Shown: positions 10,850 to 21,125, numbered from the stretch's first letter. The stretch: DNA of 64,000 bases from Candidula unifasciata (GCA_905116865.2 CAJHNH020004702.1:179001-243000), one strand, 5' to 3'. Notes: generated from the sequence alone by a model not told the origin. A program made the numbers and translations.

Positions 10850-11390
10850 ATCTATTTTTGTCTCTTTGTAGATGTTATAAAGATGATTTTTGTCCCTTTG
10901 TAGATGTTATAAAGATGATTTTTGTCCGTTTGTAGATGTTACAAAGATGATTTTTTTCGATCAACAAATTTTCTCAATCTAAATATTTTGTCTGTTTACA
11001 AGATGTCTATATATTGATACGATATTTCATCACGAACTAGCTATGTACAGATTTGCATCTATTCAAAATAATTTTCCGTACCACCTATTTCTCTATTAGA
11101 TGATCAATTATTTACTTGATATTTCAGAACCAACTAGATGTCTATTTGCAGATCTCCAACTATTTACTTTATAAGTAGTTACTCGATATTGCTACACCAA
11201 TTCGTTGTCTATTTGCAGATCTACAACCATTCAAAATATAGATGTTTATCAACCAGATGCCTGCTTGCAGATGAGCTAATTACTCAGTATTTTTTTTTTT
11301 TACAATAGATGAATGTTTGAAGATCGCTAATTATTTTTCTATAACAGATTGTTGACCTGTTGCCGATCACCAACTATTCTTTACTAAACT
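10850..11390 (+). repeat. Short 32-bp tandem repeat plus degenerate array
   Basis: 10860-10955 holds three units of TTTTTGTCTCTTTGTAGATG with TTATAAAGATGA. Beyond it, degenerate copies of AACTAGATGTCTATTTGCAG ATCT recur every 50-70 bp to about 11390. Confidence 0.65.
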
Positions 11391-11560
11391 GTTCTAGTGG
11401 ACCACGAGGTGAAGAAAAGACGTTGATGTTGGATAGAACAGACGTTGAGAAAATCTAAGAAGAGCATAACTAAAATGTCCTTCCTCTGGAACCCACAAGG
11501 ACATAAAAATAAAGTCAGATCTAAAAACTCACATGGAAAAGGGAGCTAGAGATTAACTAT
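11390..11560 (+). mobile_element. LINE 3' end fragment
   Basis: Contains AGTGGACCACGAGGTGAAGA, GTTGAGAAAATCTAAGAA and TGGAACCCACAAGGACATAA in the order seen in the other four 3' ends of this LINE family (9665 minus, 23985, 25905, 45160). No open frame remains. From 11560 to 12100 I see no gene, only a short (AC)n near 11590. Confidence 0.65.
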
Positions 11561-12099
11561 ATGTACATTTGCAGCTTAACCATTTACAAAATACACACAC
11601 AGACACACACGCATACACACAAATGTACATACATTGTACCAACTAGCTATTTATATAAAAATCTGCTCACAAGGTGTTTTTCAACAGCAATAGCATTGCC
11701 CATTTAGAGATTACCTGCTGCCATCACCAAGTTGTCTATGATAAAAGCGCCTCGACGACCACATTAGCAGCACTCACATTTCCCAGAGAGTACTCGCTCG
11801 TTTTCATCTCGTTCTCTAGTTGCGTTCTCCTGTTGCTTAGGGATTTGGCTAGCGTGATGAAAGTGTCAGGTTCAATACCAATTGACGTCATTGCTTTGCC
11901 GCACGGCATCGTAAAATAGACATCTAGTTTTGTTTAAATTACAAAGATTGGAAAATGAACTGGTCTTCTTTCCTTTCTTTTTCTTTAATAACTTGAGCTG
12001 AGTCGTAAATGTAAAAGACCCATACGGCATGCTCAAAAGGTAAAGTCAGACGGTTCACGTGCATTACTTTCTAGTTCCAAGGTTCCAGATAATTAGAAA

Positions 12100-12460
12100 C
12101 AGTAACCTTTTTTTTTTTTAAATCAAATTGTGCAGGTTTATTGAAAAATCGTCTGCCTCTTCTTTCTTCTTCTTTGCGTTTGGTTTCATATGCTCAGATT
12201 AGACCATCAGGCGGGTTGCCTCTGTGAATTAGCATGTCAGCTGTAGGTCCTTCATGGTTTACCATAGCTTTCTCTGCACCCTCTGCACTTGAGGCCAGGT
12301 GTCTTTTCGAAGTTGTAAGTGGAGTGGGCAGGTTTGCAGAATGTGCTCAGGTGTTTGTGGTCCTTTTTGACGGGCAGACTGTGGTGGCCTGTACAATCTT
12401 TATTCTATGCATGTGGTAGTTGAGCCTGCAGGGTCCTGTTCGTAGACGGATAATTTTTGT
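12100..12460 (-). pseudogene. LINE C-terminal fragment with poly-A tail
   Basis: The minus-strand frame contains PQTPEHILQTCPLHLQLRKD, the zinc-knuckle-like EHILQxCP block found near the C-terminus of I/Jockey-type LINEs after the RNase H region. In-frame stops follow. A T-run at about 12107-12119 on the + strand would be the poly-A tail. A different LINE lineage from the RTE-like element at 12917. Confidence 0.65.
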
Positions 12461-12754
12461 ATATTGAAAAACGAAAAGCAGACCGACTGGTTAATTCCCC
12501 ACGACTTGGTGCATGACAAGCTAGATGTTATCAAAACCCGCATGGAGCTAGTGAACAGTGCTGGGGTACAAACGGATCATCACGGTCGCAAGACAATAGT
12601 ACAGTGCCAGAGACCATCACTCAGCACTCTGAGGAAAGGCAAGACATACATCAGGTGCTATCGGATGTGAAACTGTGCGCTGGCTGCTGAAGATGAGGAC
12701 AGAGGACTAATGGGAATATCCCAAATGCTATGATGTCTGTTAAGAAAACTCAGT

Positions 12755-12916
12755 TTATATAAGTTTTCCCCGTGTGGGTTTCTTGGCCCTAAATAGGTAA
12801 AACAAGAATAGACCACTGCCTACACAAAAGTATGTCGTAAGAGTCAACTAACTGGCAGCTTCCTTCGAAGTCGAAGTTCATCTGCCTGAGAGGCAAGGAA
12901 CCTACACCCTGCATAC
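12755..12916 (+). repeat. SINE-like repeat family A, 5' half (split by the RTE insertion)
   Basis: Matches the left part of the complete minus-strand copy at 46018-46395: GGGTTTCTTGGCCCTAAATA, AATAGACCACTGCCTAC, GTATGTCGTAAGAGTC, CTTCCTTCGAAGTCGAAGT, GAGAGGCAAGGAACC. It ends with ACCCTGCATAC at 12906-12916, which reappears at 14901-14911 as the target duplication of the inserted LINE. Confidence 0.85.
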
Positions 12917-14900
12917 TTACTTTTACTTACTTTTTCCTTCCACGTATGCCGCTAAGCGTTGTGGGGAGATGCAAGTTCCTGTCATAAGCAAGGCGGGCAG
13001 CATCTGATGTTCTGAGGCCATGCTTTTGGCAGGTTTCGGAGACCCCGTCAATCCACAGTTTCCTTGGTCTTCCTCTTGCCTTATATCCTGAGCTTCTTTG
13101 GTTGAAAATTTGTGATGTTATTTGATCATTTTTCATCCTGGTTAGATGTCCAAACCATTTCATTCTTTGATGTTCTATGTAATCTAAACATGGTGTAGTT
13201 TTGACAGTGTTTCTAATGTCTATATTCTTTATCCTGTCTAGTCTGGTCTTATTCGCTGCTTTTCTTAGACATTTCATTTCACAGGCTTCTATTTTTCTTT
13301 CATGGGTCTTGTTGATTGTCCATGTCTGGCACTGGTAGCAGAGTGTTGGAATGAAGATGGTGTTTATCAATTGTCTTTTGGTCTTCATGGTTATATCTGG
13401 ATGTTTAAGCAGAGGTGATAGTTGGTATGTGACAGCATTTGCTTTCTGTATTCTTGTTTCTATCTCTCTGTCCATTCTTCCATCCTTTGTAAATATACTG
13501 CCCAAGTATTTGAACTCTTTGGTTTGCTTGATTTTGGCACTTCCAACATTTATATTCAGTGGCCTGTGTGTTCTGCTGATCTTCATAACTTCTGTTTTTT
13601 CTGTACTGATTCTCATATTATGTTGTAAACAGCTGTTGTTGAGAGTAGTCAGATGTTCCTGTAGATCATATTCATTTTGATACAGTATGCTTTGATCATC
13701 AGCAAAAAGTAATTCGTTTATAACATACACGTCTGGGTTTGCTTCTACAGTGATCTTATCCATGTATGTTATGAAAAGTAATGGTGACAGTACACATCCT
13801 TGTCTGACACCGGTTGTGACTTTGAACCATTCAGAAAGACCACTAGATGTTCTTACTGCACTTTCACTTTTTTCATAGAGGGCTCTGATGTTGTCTAATA
13901 ATTGACCCTGCACTCCGTAATCGTCAAGAATTCTCCACAGCACATCTCTGTCTACACGGTCGAATGCCTTCTCTTGATCTACAAAGACCACGTTCAGCTC
14001 TTTATCGTATTCGAGTGTCTTTTCACAAACTTGTCTTAGTGCAAATATGGCATCAGTGCAACCTCGCCCTTTCCTGAAACCGAATTGTGCTTTACTCAGT
14101 AGAGGTTCAACCTTTGCTCTTATCCTACCTTCTAAGATCTTTGCATACATTTTCCCCACATGACTTAGTAAAGATATTCCTCTATAAGTTCCACATTCTC
14201 TCTTGTTTCCTTTTTTCTTCCAGAAAGGTACTACAACTGATCTTTGCCAATCCACTGGTACCTTTCTCTCTGCCCATGCTCTATTGAAAATTCTCTCCAG
14301 CCAGGTGATCATAGTGTCCCCTCCAGCCTGGATGACTTCTGTTGTTATTCCGTCGATACCAGCTGCTTTGTGTCTTTTACTTGTTTTGATAACTTTCTCT
14401 ACTTCATCCCGCAGGATATGTGGTTCTAGATGATCTGGAGCCCTTGAATGGAATTCTGCTGTTTCATGTACTCCCGACGGGTTCAAAAGTTCTTTAAAAT
14501 ATTCCTCCCATCTTTTTTTAATTTCTTTTTGGCTGAATAATGGTTTTCCATTTTTATCGTTTATGACTGATGTTGGATTGAAGCTTTCTTCTCTTAATCG
14601 CATCGCTTTCACACTCTTATAAAAGTCTCTTGGTGATTCTGTACATAGCTGTGTTAGGTGTTCACCATACTTTTTCCATGATTCCTCTTTGGATTTCTTT
14701 ATTGTTCTCTTGGTGTCTCTTCGAGTTAGTCTGTACCTAATGTAATCCTTTTCGTCTTTTGTTTTTAACCATATTTGAAACATCTTCTTTTTATTTGACA
14801 CTGCTTCTTTGACTTCTTCATTCCACCAAGCGGTACCCTTTTTCTTGCCTTTGTCCGTCTTTCTGGTACCACACTTGTCTTTTAATATCTTCGTGATGGT
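12917..14900 (-). mobile_element. 5'-truncated RTE-like LINE with 11-bp target duplication
   Basis: The insert is bounded by perfect direct copies of ACCCTGCATAC (12906-12916 and 14901-14911). Outside these, the two halves of a family A repeat join up. On the minus strand the 660-codon frame ends at 12927 and only about ten bases separate it from the target duplication. Those bases read as a simple GTAAGTAAAAGTAA-type tail. A nearly absent 3' UTR and a short-repeat tail are traits of the RTE group. The 5' end is cut inside the coding region, so the APE endonuclease and promoter are missing: a typical incomplete reverse-transcription product. Confidence 0.9.
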
Positions 14901-14909
14901 ACCCTGCAT
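12927..14909 (-). CDS. LINE reverse transcriptase, 660-codon open frame lacking endonuclease
   Basis: In an intact element this protein would copy LINE RNA into DNA at a nicked chromosomal target. Residues 1-150 form the linker before RT (AWWNEEVKEAV at 27-37). RT blocks follow: AAGIDG (182-187), FWKKKGNKRECGTYRGISLL (229-248), FGFRKGRGCTDAIF (276-289), motif A FVDQEKAFDRVD with Asp311 (309-320), GVRQGCVLSP (367-376) and motif C FADD with Asp404/Asp405 (402-405). Downstream come EFKYLGSIFTKDGRMDREI (465-483), WFGHLTRM (585-592) and GYKARGRPRKLWIDGV (608-623). All three catalytic Asp are present and there is no stop or frameshift in about 2 kb, so the copy is young. The first three codons lie in the flanking target duplication: the ATG is not the element's own start. 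The N-terminal APE endonuclease is absent, so the copy could not move by itself. Confidence 0.92.
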   Translation of the reverse strand: MQGTITKILKDKCGTRKTDKGKKKGTAWWNEEVKEAVSNKKKMFQIWLKTKDEKDYIRYRLTRRDTKRTIKKSKEESWKKYGEHLTQLCTESPRDFYKSVKAMRLREESFNPTSVINDKNGKPLFSQKEIKKRWEEYFKELLNPSGVHETAEFHSRAPDHLEPHILRDEVEKVIKTSKRHKAAGIDGITTEVIQAGGDTMITWLERIFNRAWAERKVPVDWQRSVVVPFWKKKGNKRECGTYRGISLLSHVGKMYAKILEGRIRAKVEPLLSKAQFGFRKGRGCTDAIFALRQVCEKTLEYDKELNVVFVDQEKAFDRVDRDVLWRILDDYGVQGQLLDNIRALYEKSESAVRTSSGLSEWFKVTTGVRQGCVLSPLLFITYMDKITVEANPDVYVINELLFADDQSILYQNEYDLQEHLTTLNNSCLQHNMRISTEKTEVMKISRTHRPLNINVGSAKIKQTKEFKYLGSIFTKDGRMDREIETRIQKANAVTYQLSPLLKHPDITMKTKRQLINTIFIPTLCYQCQTWTINKTHERKIEACEMKCLRKAANKTRLDRIKNIDIRNTVKTTPCLDYIEHQRMKWFGHLTRMKNDQITSQIFNQRSSGYKARGRPRKLWIDGVSETCQKHGLRTSDAARLAYDRNLHLPTTLSGIRGRKK

Positions 14910-15030
14910 ACAAATTAGTTAAATCTGTCAAAAGGATGCACACGCAGCACTCAGGTTCTGAGACAGGACTGCAGTCCAAAAGTGGACGAACAACCCCAGA
15001 GTTTACAGCCGGTAAACGCGAAGAAAAAAA
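14901..15030 (+). repeat. SINE-like repeat family A, 3' half
   Basis: Resumes after the LINE: AATCTGTCAAAAGGATGCAC, GCAGCACTCAGGTTCTGA, CAGGACTGCAGTCCAAAAGT, GTTTACAGCCGGTAAACGCG, then GAAGAAAAAAA. Together with 12755-12916 it makes one interrupted copy of about 290 bp with an A/GAA-rich tail. The following 350 bp (to 15380) hold no recognisable gene. Confidence 0.85.
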
Positions 15031-15379
15031 AATTGAGCTCAACGCATCTGAATATAGACAGCACAGAAAATATCTCAGCTGAAATGTTGCAGCAAGTATG
15101 TAGAGAGACTGAAGTCCCTTTGACACGAAAGGAGCTGGATGACATTACCGAAGAAACGGGTGTAAACGACGACACACACACAAAGTCCAAACAGAATTGC
15201 TCAAGATAATGTTAAATACCAATTTGTTTTATTAGACATTTTCCCTGTGAAATTTTGCTGGCATACTATTGTGAAACCATCAGCCAGCTTATCTCAAATG
15301 CACAGATTTCAAGCTCCAGCATTCCCGGTTGCGTTTCGGGGCCTAATTTTTAGGGAATTAAAAAAGAACAAACCCTCTG

Positions 15380-15560
15380 CTCCCTACTAAGCATCATTTC
15401 GTAAAAGTCGACTATATGGGCGACGTTTCCTTCAAAGTTGGAGTAGCACGGAGCCAACAGTCTGGATATAAAAAAGACAGGTCTGTAAAACGGATGTGTA
15501 TGCAAAACTCAAGTTCTGCAACAAGTCCAGAAGTGAAGGAAAAATGAAAACTTTCCGTCA
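15380..15560 (+). repeat. SINE-like repeat family A, diverged copy
   Basis: Has ATTTCGTAAAAGTCGACTA, TTTCCTTCAAAGTTGGAGT, ACGGATGTGTATGCAAAACTC, AAGTTCTGCAACAAGTCCAG. Ends where a family B repeat begins. Confidence 0.65.
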
Positions 15561-15566
15561 CGGCTG

Positions 15567-15775
15567 ATGAAGGTCGTCCCTATGCGGGACGAAATGTTTC
15601 GTTGATGTTGAAGCCCCACCCCGGCTTTTGCCAGGGTGACGCAATATGGCCTGAGGGTTAAACGCAGTTTCTATGACCTCTTTACGGGTGATTCTCATCC
15701 GCATGCTGGCTCCTTGTGTCACTTGGTGTATTTCGCTCTGTGTGATGTCCTGGTGGGGTCAAATTTACTTATTTT
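15567..15775 (+). repeat. SINE-like repeat family B, copy 4
   Basis: GGGACGAAATG start, CCCCGGCTTTTGCCAGGG hairpin, CTTGTGTCAC, TGTGATGTCCTGGTGGGGTC, then a weak (TTAC)-type tail. The next 550 bp, to 16330, show no gene. Confidence 0.8.
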
Positions 15776-16334
15776 CGCCAGAATTTATAACTAGTGAATG
15801 CAACGAAGATGATGAAAAAAAAAAAAAAATTAATTACTTCCATTTTTAGCCGTCATAATATACGTCGTAATTCGACACTGATATATCACAAATTTACCCG
15901 CTGAACCTTTTCACACACAAAAACAATCGATACGTGGTTACATACTATTCCTTGCCAAATTCAAAGGCAAATTGTTTCGAAAACGTTTTGATGCGAGCAG
16001 AGAGTAAAATAAATAGGTAATTAAATACCAGTTATCAATAAATATATTCATTTCGAAGTGAAAAACCTGCACCAAAAGTGGCATGTGATAATAGATGCGA
16101 ACCTTTATGACTTGGGCTGGTTTTTTTTTTTTTTTCTCTGAAAAGACTACAAGAAAATGGCGACGAGTTATTTTCTCGTACGCAAGATTAATTTCCCCTG
16201 AGAGGGAATAATTCTGAGTTCTGAAAAATTAGTCCGACGTAGTGTTTATACAAGGGTTCTCGTGTTGTTGCACAGTAATTGAATAACGTAGCGTAAAGAG
16301 ATTATGTAGTTACTAGTAAGGTGTCTATGAGTTA

Positions 16335-16545
16335 CCGTGGTGTAGCGGCTAGACGCTCGTCTGCGGATCGAAAGGTCGTGGGTTCGGGTCCTGGCGGAAC
16401 CATGCTTTCTTTAAAAATGACCATTGCTCCCAGGTCGACAAAGCCTTGAGTGGGTACCAGGTGCAGTCCTGGGAAGTAAATGCGACAGGTGTGATGTTGA
16501 CCGGATCATTCACCAAGTTTCTATTGGTCGGATGGTCACTGGTTC
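16335..16545 (+). repeat. tRNA-derived SINE family C, copy 3 (best head)
   Basis: The clearest tRNA-like head: GTGGTGTAGCGGCTAGACG (A-box region) and GTGGGTTCGGGTCCTGG (B-box, GGTTCG core) about 30 bp later. The body has ACCAGGTGCAGTCCTGGGAA and TGCGACAGGTGTGATGTTGA. The tRNA similarity ends after the B-box and no acceptor stem forms, so this is a SINE rather than a tRNA gene. Confidence 0.8.
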
Positions 16546-16884
16546 GAATCTAAATCGAGGTGAGTAGTTGTGGAAACATATTTATACGTCCATATCGATC
16601 TAGTTTAATGGTTAACAGCCCTTGTTAAGTGGCGCCTCCTTGAATACACAAAATGACCCCCCCCCCACCCCTTTTTCCCCTTCGTCCAACCCCACAAGCC
16701 GCTCCCCTCCTCCTTTCCCACCCCAGAGCTTTACATATAAATGTGACTAATAACAGAAGGACAAAAAGAAAAATCCCAAGGGATGATAACAAGATCCTGA
16801 AGAAAAAGCTACACATAAATCAAAGAGTCAAATAACATCAAATAAACAATCATCAACATCTGGTAATTTAGTTAATTTAGCTTC

Positions 16885-17890
16885 CACGTATCAGTGTGTA
16901 ATAATGAGGCCAAGCATAGACTAGTTGGACATTGTAATACAAACACTCTTCATTATGCAGATGATACAGTGCTGACAGCTTAAAACGCAGAAGACCTACA
17001 ACAATTACTACACATTGCTGTCCTAGAGAGTGCCCCCAAAAAATGGACTTGCCTTGAATGTCAAGAAAACAGAAACAATGGTCATATGAAAGAATAAGAT
17101 AACTATAAAAATGTGACACAGCAACAGAGGGGAAAGTGTTTATCCAAGTCAATAAATTCAAGTGTTTGAGGACATTCCTAACATCAGATGGACGATGTGT
17201 GACATAAATTAAGAGCAGAATTAATAGGCAAAGGCAGCTTTTTAGAAGATGAAAAGTATCTTTTGTTATAAATCACTCTAATTGAACATCAGAAAACGAG
17301 TACTGAAATGTTACATCGATCCTGTTCAGCTGAGTGGTAGTGAATCTTGGAATGTGAGCAAACAAATTAGGAAGAGTTTGAAGGCAACTAAGATGTGGTT
17401 TTCGAGAACATGTTGCGAATGAGTGAGTGACTTTCTACCCCACTAGTACATCACACAAGCGATAAACACCCGATGACACAAAGTGCCACCATGTGGATGA
17501 GGATCACGGTGGAGAGGTCCCAGAAACCGCGTTCAGACATTTGGCCCCTGGCAAAAGGATCCCTTTTACTACTAGAATTAAAAAAACAATGTTTGCATGG
17601 AAATGGCTAAAGAAAGTAGAATATTATATACAAAAACGAGAATGGGATAATATGTTTTTTGGTTATATGATGAGGAACAAAAAAGCACTGAAAATATTGT
17701 GACGACTGCACAGATTACTGGTAGAAGAGACAGAGGCAGACCAAAAGAAATGATGGTGGATGGCTTCAAACAGTGGCATGGAGGAATATCATCAGTGGAA
17801 TCGATCCAATCAAAAAAGACCCAGATATTTGGAAATGCATGAATGCCTACGCCAGCTGGTAAGGCACCCGATGATAATGATGACTTATCA
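16885..17890 (+). pseudogene. Decayed RTE-like LINE, C-terminal half
   Basis: The + strand translation, with stops and shifts, gives LHYADDTVLTA near 16950 (motif C, YADD), then NVKKTETMV, LTSDGRCVT, RIKKTMFAWKWLKKVEYY, MFFGYMMRNKKALKIL (17580-17700) and GRRDRGRPKEMMVDGF. The end is a (GAT)-rich tail at 17865-17881. It is interrupted at 17420-17556 by a family B repeat. Related to the minus-strand copies at 2060 and 19160. Confidence 0.7.
17420..17556 (-). repeat. SINE-like repeat family B, partial copy 5 inside a LINE
   Basis: Matches the half of the family nearest its tail (CATCACACAAGCGATAAACA, GACACAAAGTGCCACCATGT). On the left is a GAGTGAGTGACT tail, (CACT)n read on the element's own strand. 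It splits the LINE relic, so it arrived later. Confidence 0.75.
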
Positions 17891-18139
17891 ATTTTATGGC
17901 TCTTTCCATTTTGTCTTGACAATATCTGCCTGTTATTTTTAGTTTAACGTTTGACAAGACATAATGCAGATCACTCTGCGCATCAAGCTTACAGTGCTGT
18001 TTTGTTTTCATGACAGTTAAAGTTGAAAAATCAGATTCTCAAAGGAATGTGGAATCAAATGACAATAGTCCCCCCCCCCCCACCCCCCACCCAATCCCCC
18101 CCTCTCCCCCATCTTGTAAAAGTTAAAAAATTGGGGGCT

Positions 18140-18340
18140 TTCTTCGAAACCTGAGTGCATTTGCCTGAAAGGCAATGAACCAACCACCTGTATACATGTA
18201 AGTAAGATCTATACAACAGATGTGAACGCTAAACTCAGGTTCTGGAACAATACTTAACATCTAGAGGTGGACGAACAACCAGAACTTTCCTCTGAAGTTT
18301 ACAGCCTATGAAATCAAAGTAGAAGAAAAAGGAGTATGAG
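18140..18340 (+). repeat. SINE-like repeat family A, copy
   Basis: GCTTTCTTCGAAACCTGAGT, TTGCCTGAAAGGCAATGAAC, GATGTGAACGCTAAACTCAG, CTAGAGGTGGACGAACAACC, GAAGTTTACAGCCTATGAAA, then AGAAGAAAAAGG as the GAA-type tail. Confidence 0.75.
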
Positions 18341-18662
18341 AAAAAAAAAGTTATCACAGACAATTTAAATTCCTACATCCTCACGCAAATCAAAAATTAT
18401 CGGATCTTAACTCCCAAGCTGCCTTTAGAACTCATCAAAGTTCCAGAATCCTACTACTAAAAGCGGATGTAACTGAAACATATATCTCCACACACTTCCG
18501 TTTCCAAGATATCATTTCCGCGTACACCTCTTGTAGGTTAATATCCATATCCAAATTTTCATCCATAATCCATTATTCTTATACACATGAGACATAGCAT
18601 ATGGCTCGGGCTATGATATTCATAGTTTTTGATTTCCGTACTTGACTCCTGTCCATTATCAG

Positions 18663-18760
18663 ATTTCCGGTCACGTGGTCCTAGCTCCCATAATGCGTCG
18701 CCGTCCTACAAAATGGCGAAAGTAGAAGAAACGTAATTTCCGGTTGTCAGATTGGCTCCA
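18663..18760 (+). promoter_or_regulatory. Possible TATA-less promoter (ETS, E-box, YY1-like, CCAAT words)
   Basis: Within 100 bp lie two ETS-like TTTCCGG sites (18664 and 18738), an E-box CACGTG (18672-18677), a YY1-like AAAATGGCG (18710-18718) and an inverted CCAAT (ATTGG, 18751). This combination is common at housekeeping promoters. The ATG within the YY1-like site opens MAKVEET and then stops (TAA). In the same frame beyond the stop, 29 codons remain open; another frame from ATG 18778 runs 62 codons. I recognise neither. The region matches none of the window's repeats. Confidence 0.3.
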
Positions 18761-19155
18761 GAAAGAAGTGACTTTTATGAAACAGACACTCGCTATGTGG
18801 CCTGGAATCTTGTCAGATTATCTAATTAAATCACCCGAAGAAGATTTTGGACCAGGCTGCTTGCATGGTGCTGTGAAGTGTGGTCCATCTTATAGGTGCA
18901 GCGGAAAGCAAATAGAATACGGCTGTCTACATTATCAATGGAAAATATCTAAACATGGTATTTAGTTTTCTTAGACTGTCTTATACTGAAGCTATTCGCT
19001 GCGTAATGTGGGCGGAAAGATGGTCTGTTAAAGTTTCATCTTGTAATGACTTTGTATTTTTGTAGTTTTAGATCGGTAGGAAAAAAGTTATAAAAATTCG
19101 TCACGTTTAAACAGAATCGTCGAAGCGTGTGCTTTAGGTTATAATTGTGACTAGG
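18760..19155. other. No gene assigned
   Basis: Single-copy-looking sequence downstream of the promoter-like cluster. An open frame of 73 codons (18744-18965, +) is rich in Cys and Gly near its end but matches nothing I recognise. Confidence 0.35.
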
Positions 19156-19159
19156 TTCA

Positions 19160-19865
19160 TCGTCATCATCAGGCGTCTTGTCGACTGGTGTGGGTGAAAA
19201 TGCCTCTCCACAATCCACAATCTCCTGCAGCATGTATCAGTCCGTGTGCCGACACACCTCCATGCTATGCAACAAGACTGTCAAGCATCTTCTCTCGTTG
19301 TCTTCCTCTATCTATCCTTTCACAGATCTTTCCAGATGTCACAACATGTTCTCTTTTCCCTCTTCTCATAACATGGCCGAAAAATGATGACTGTCTCCTT
19401 TTGATGTCTGTGATAAGTTGTCTTTAGGCTCCCGCCTCTTTCAAACCCTCTTGGTTACTTTTTTGGGGTGTCCAAGGTATTCTAAGCATTCTTCTGTAAA
19501 ACCTCATCTCCGAGGCCTCCAGAAATTGTTTGGCCTGCCTACCGATTGTCCAGGATTCACAGCCATATGTTAAAACTGGATGTATGTAGCAAGCAAGAAT
19601 CTTTTTCTAACTCTCTATGACATGGATATATTGCACAAGATATTCTTCATTTGATAAAATGCAGATTTTTGCCTGTCCTATTCTGTTTCTTATCTCAGTT
19701 ATGCATCTTCCATCTGATGTTATCCATGTGCCCAGATACTTTAATTTCTGTACTTGTCCCAAAATAACACCATCGACTTTTATTACACATTTAGGAATAA
19801 TTCGTTTCTTTGATACCGCCATAACTTGTGTCTTCCCATTATTCAAACTGACTAGGTCACGTGCG
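19160..19865 (-). pseudogene. Decayed RTE-like LINE, C-terminal half
   Basis: A minus-strand frame at 19607-19846 reads NNGKTQVMAVSKKRIIPKC, then GQVQKLKYLGTWITSDGR and CITEIRNRIGQAK, the region just after RT motif C. Downstream (19160-19600) the C-terminal block is frame-broken and ends in a (GAT)n-like stretch at 19160-19175. It is nearly the same sequence as the + copy at 41440-41830, so both belong to one family. Confidence 0.75.
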
Positions 19866-20174
19866 CTATATACAATTACTTAGCACTGCAGGCCACCAAG
19901 ACCAATGAAACGGACTCCTGCACGGCTGCTGCCATCAGAGGAGACAGTTCTAAATAATGTCCCGACTGGCGACGAAGTCTTCTACCGGCGAGCCAACAGC
20001 CTACTCGATCGCTAATGTTTTTATTCTTAACATTACTTATGCTATTCATTTATTATTTTTTGTGTGCATGTGCGTGCGCATTTCTGTGTGAGCCGGAGTA
20101 TCCACGTGCAAGGTGTATGTTTATAGGTTGATGGGTGGTGGCTTGACTTACTTAGAAATGTAGCCTGACCTAAA

Positions 20175-20300
20175 GTCTATTTGTCTGCGTCTGTGGCTTA
20201 GGCGTTCCCCAGGGCTATTCCAGCTGCGGGCGAACTGACAGAAGACCTTTTTGTGCTGATTTCGACGATAATTTCGAGAACTGATCGTTTAGTGAGCAAA
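20175..20300 (+). repeat. tRNA-derived SINE-like repeat family D, copy 2
   Basis: TCTGCGTCTGTGGCTTAGGC head as in the copies at 3800 and 22045. The B-box region is partly lost. The body GTTTAGTGAGCAAAGATAAA parallels the copy at 22045. Confidence 0.5.
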
Positions 20301-20319
20301 GATAAACTACTCAACATAA

Positions 20320-20530
20320 ATTGCCTAGTAAACCCAAACAGCCAACATACAAATATGGAGCACTGGAACCCATACGAGGGAACAAAAAAGTGTTAGTCAA
20401 GTGTTTGAATTTGCCATCAGTAAAATATTTCAAACAAATAGGCACATGTATAGCATTAGATGCAAAATGCCTTAGAGAAATAAAGAACGGAATATCACCA
20501 ACATCACCATCACCACCATCATCATCAGCA
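20320..20530 (+). pseudogene. LINE fragment ending in an (ATC)n tail
   Basis: Frame reads LPSVKYFKQIGTCIALDAKC and then LREIKNGIS, equivalent to the LKYLGTWITSDGRC-ITEIRNRIG block at 19607-19846. It is followed at once by CATCACCATCACCACCATCA-type tail repeats, so the C-terminus is missing. Confidence 0.6.
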
Positions 20531-20539
20531 TCATCGGTT

Positions 20540-20890
20540 CGTGCAATTATGAGTCACGTACAGCTTGTACTTGTCACGTCCAATTCGGTATATCCTCTCT
20601 AGTCGTTTCAATAGAATAGACGGTATCCGGTATACCTTCTTTGACTTCTCTCATCAAAGTTCTTTTTTCTGGTTTCCTTTTCCGTGGTCTGTTTATTTCC
20701 TTTTTATGTGCCTGCATAGTGATTCTCTGCTGACGTCTGCTCTCATCATGTGTCCAGTGTATTGTCATCAATTGTGTCTTATTTTTGTGATGTCTGTAGT
20801 TGTCCAAACATTCTCAAATTTCTCAACCTCTCTTAATTCTTCCCATTTATTATTCAAAAATGTCCTCGAGTATTTGCTTATGAATCAATG
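20540..20890 (-). pseudogene. LINE C-terminal fragment, minus strand
   Basis: Minus-strand pieces YTGHMMRADVSRE and KINRPRK/RTLMREVKE-like text match the WFGHMMR ... GRPRKRW ... EVKED order of LINE C-termini. Stops and frameshifts are present. It abuts a family B repeat on the right. Confidence 0.5.
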
Positions 20891-20892
20891 TA

Positions 20893-21125
20893 AAAGTCGT
20901 CCATACGTGGGATGCAATTTGTTATTTGAAGCCTTACACTGACTTCTGCCGGGGGTCCTGAATATAGCACAGGCATATATATGGCCTACACATAGATGTC
21001 GCCTAACGGCTGAAAGGGGTTTCTGTGACCTTTCCATGGATGATCCTCATCCATCATGGTGACACTTTGTGTCATCGGGTGTTTATCGCTTGTATGATGT
21101 CCTGGTGGGGTGCAACTACCTACCT
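20893..21125 (+). repeat. SINE-like repeat family B, copy 6
   Basis: GTGGGATGCAATTTGTTATT start, ACACTTTGTGTCATCGGGTG, GATGTCCTGGTGGGGT, then a CAACTACCTACCTGTC tail, (CTAC)n. The following 400 bp show no gene. Confidence 0.85.

Noticed and set aside
13351..14433. Several + strand frames of 60-109 codons
   Set aside because: They are shadows of the minus-strand reverse transcriptase.
16377..16395. A tRNA gene in the best family C head
   Set aside because: Same head occurs in many copies attached to the same non-tRNA body, and the cloverleaf does not close.
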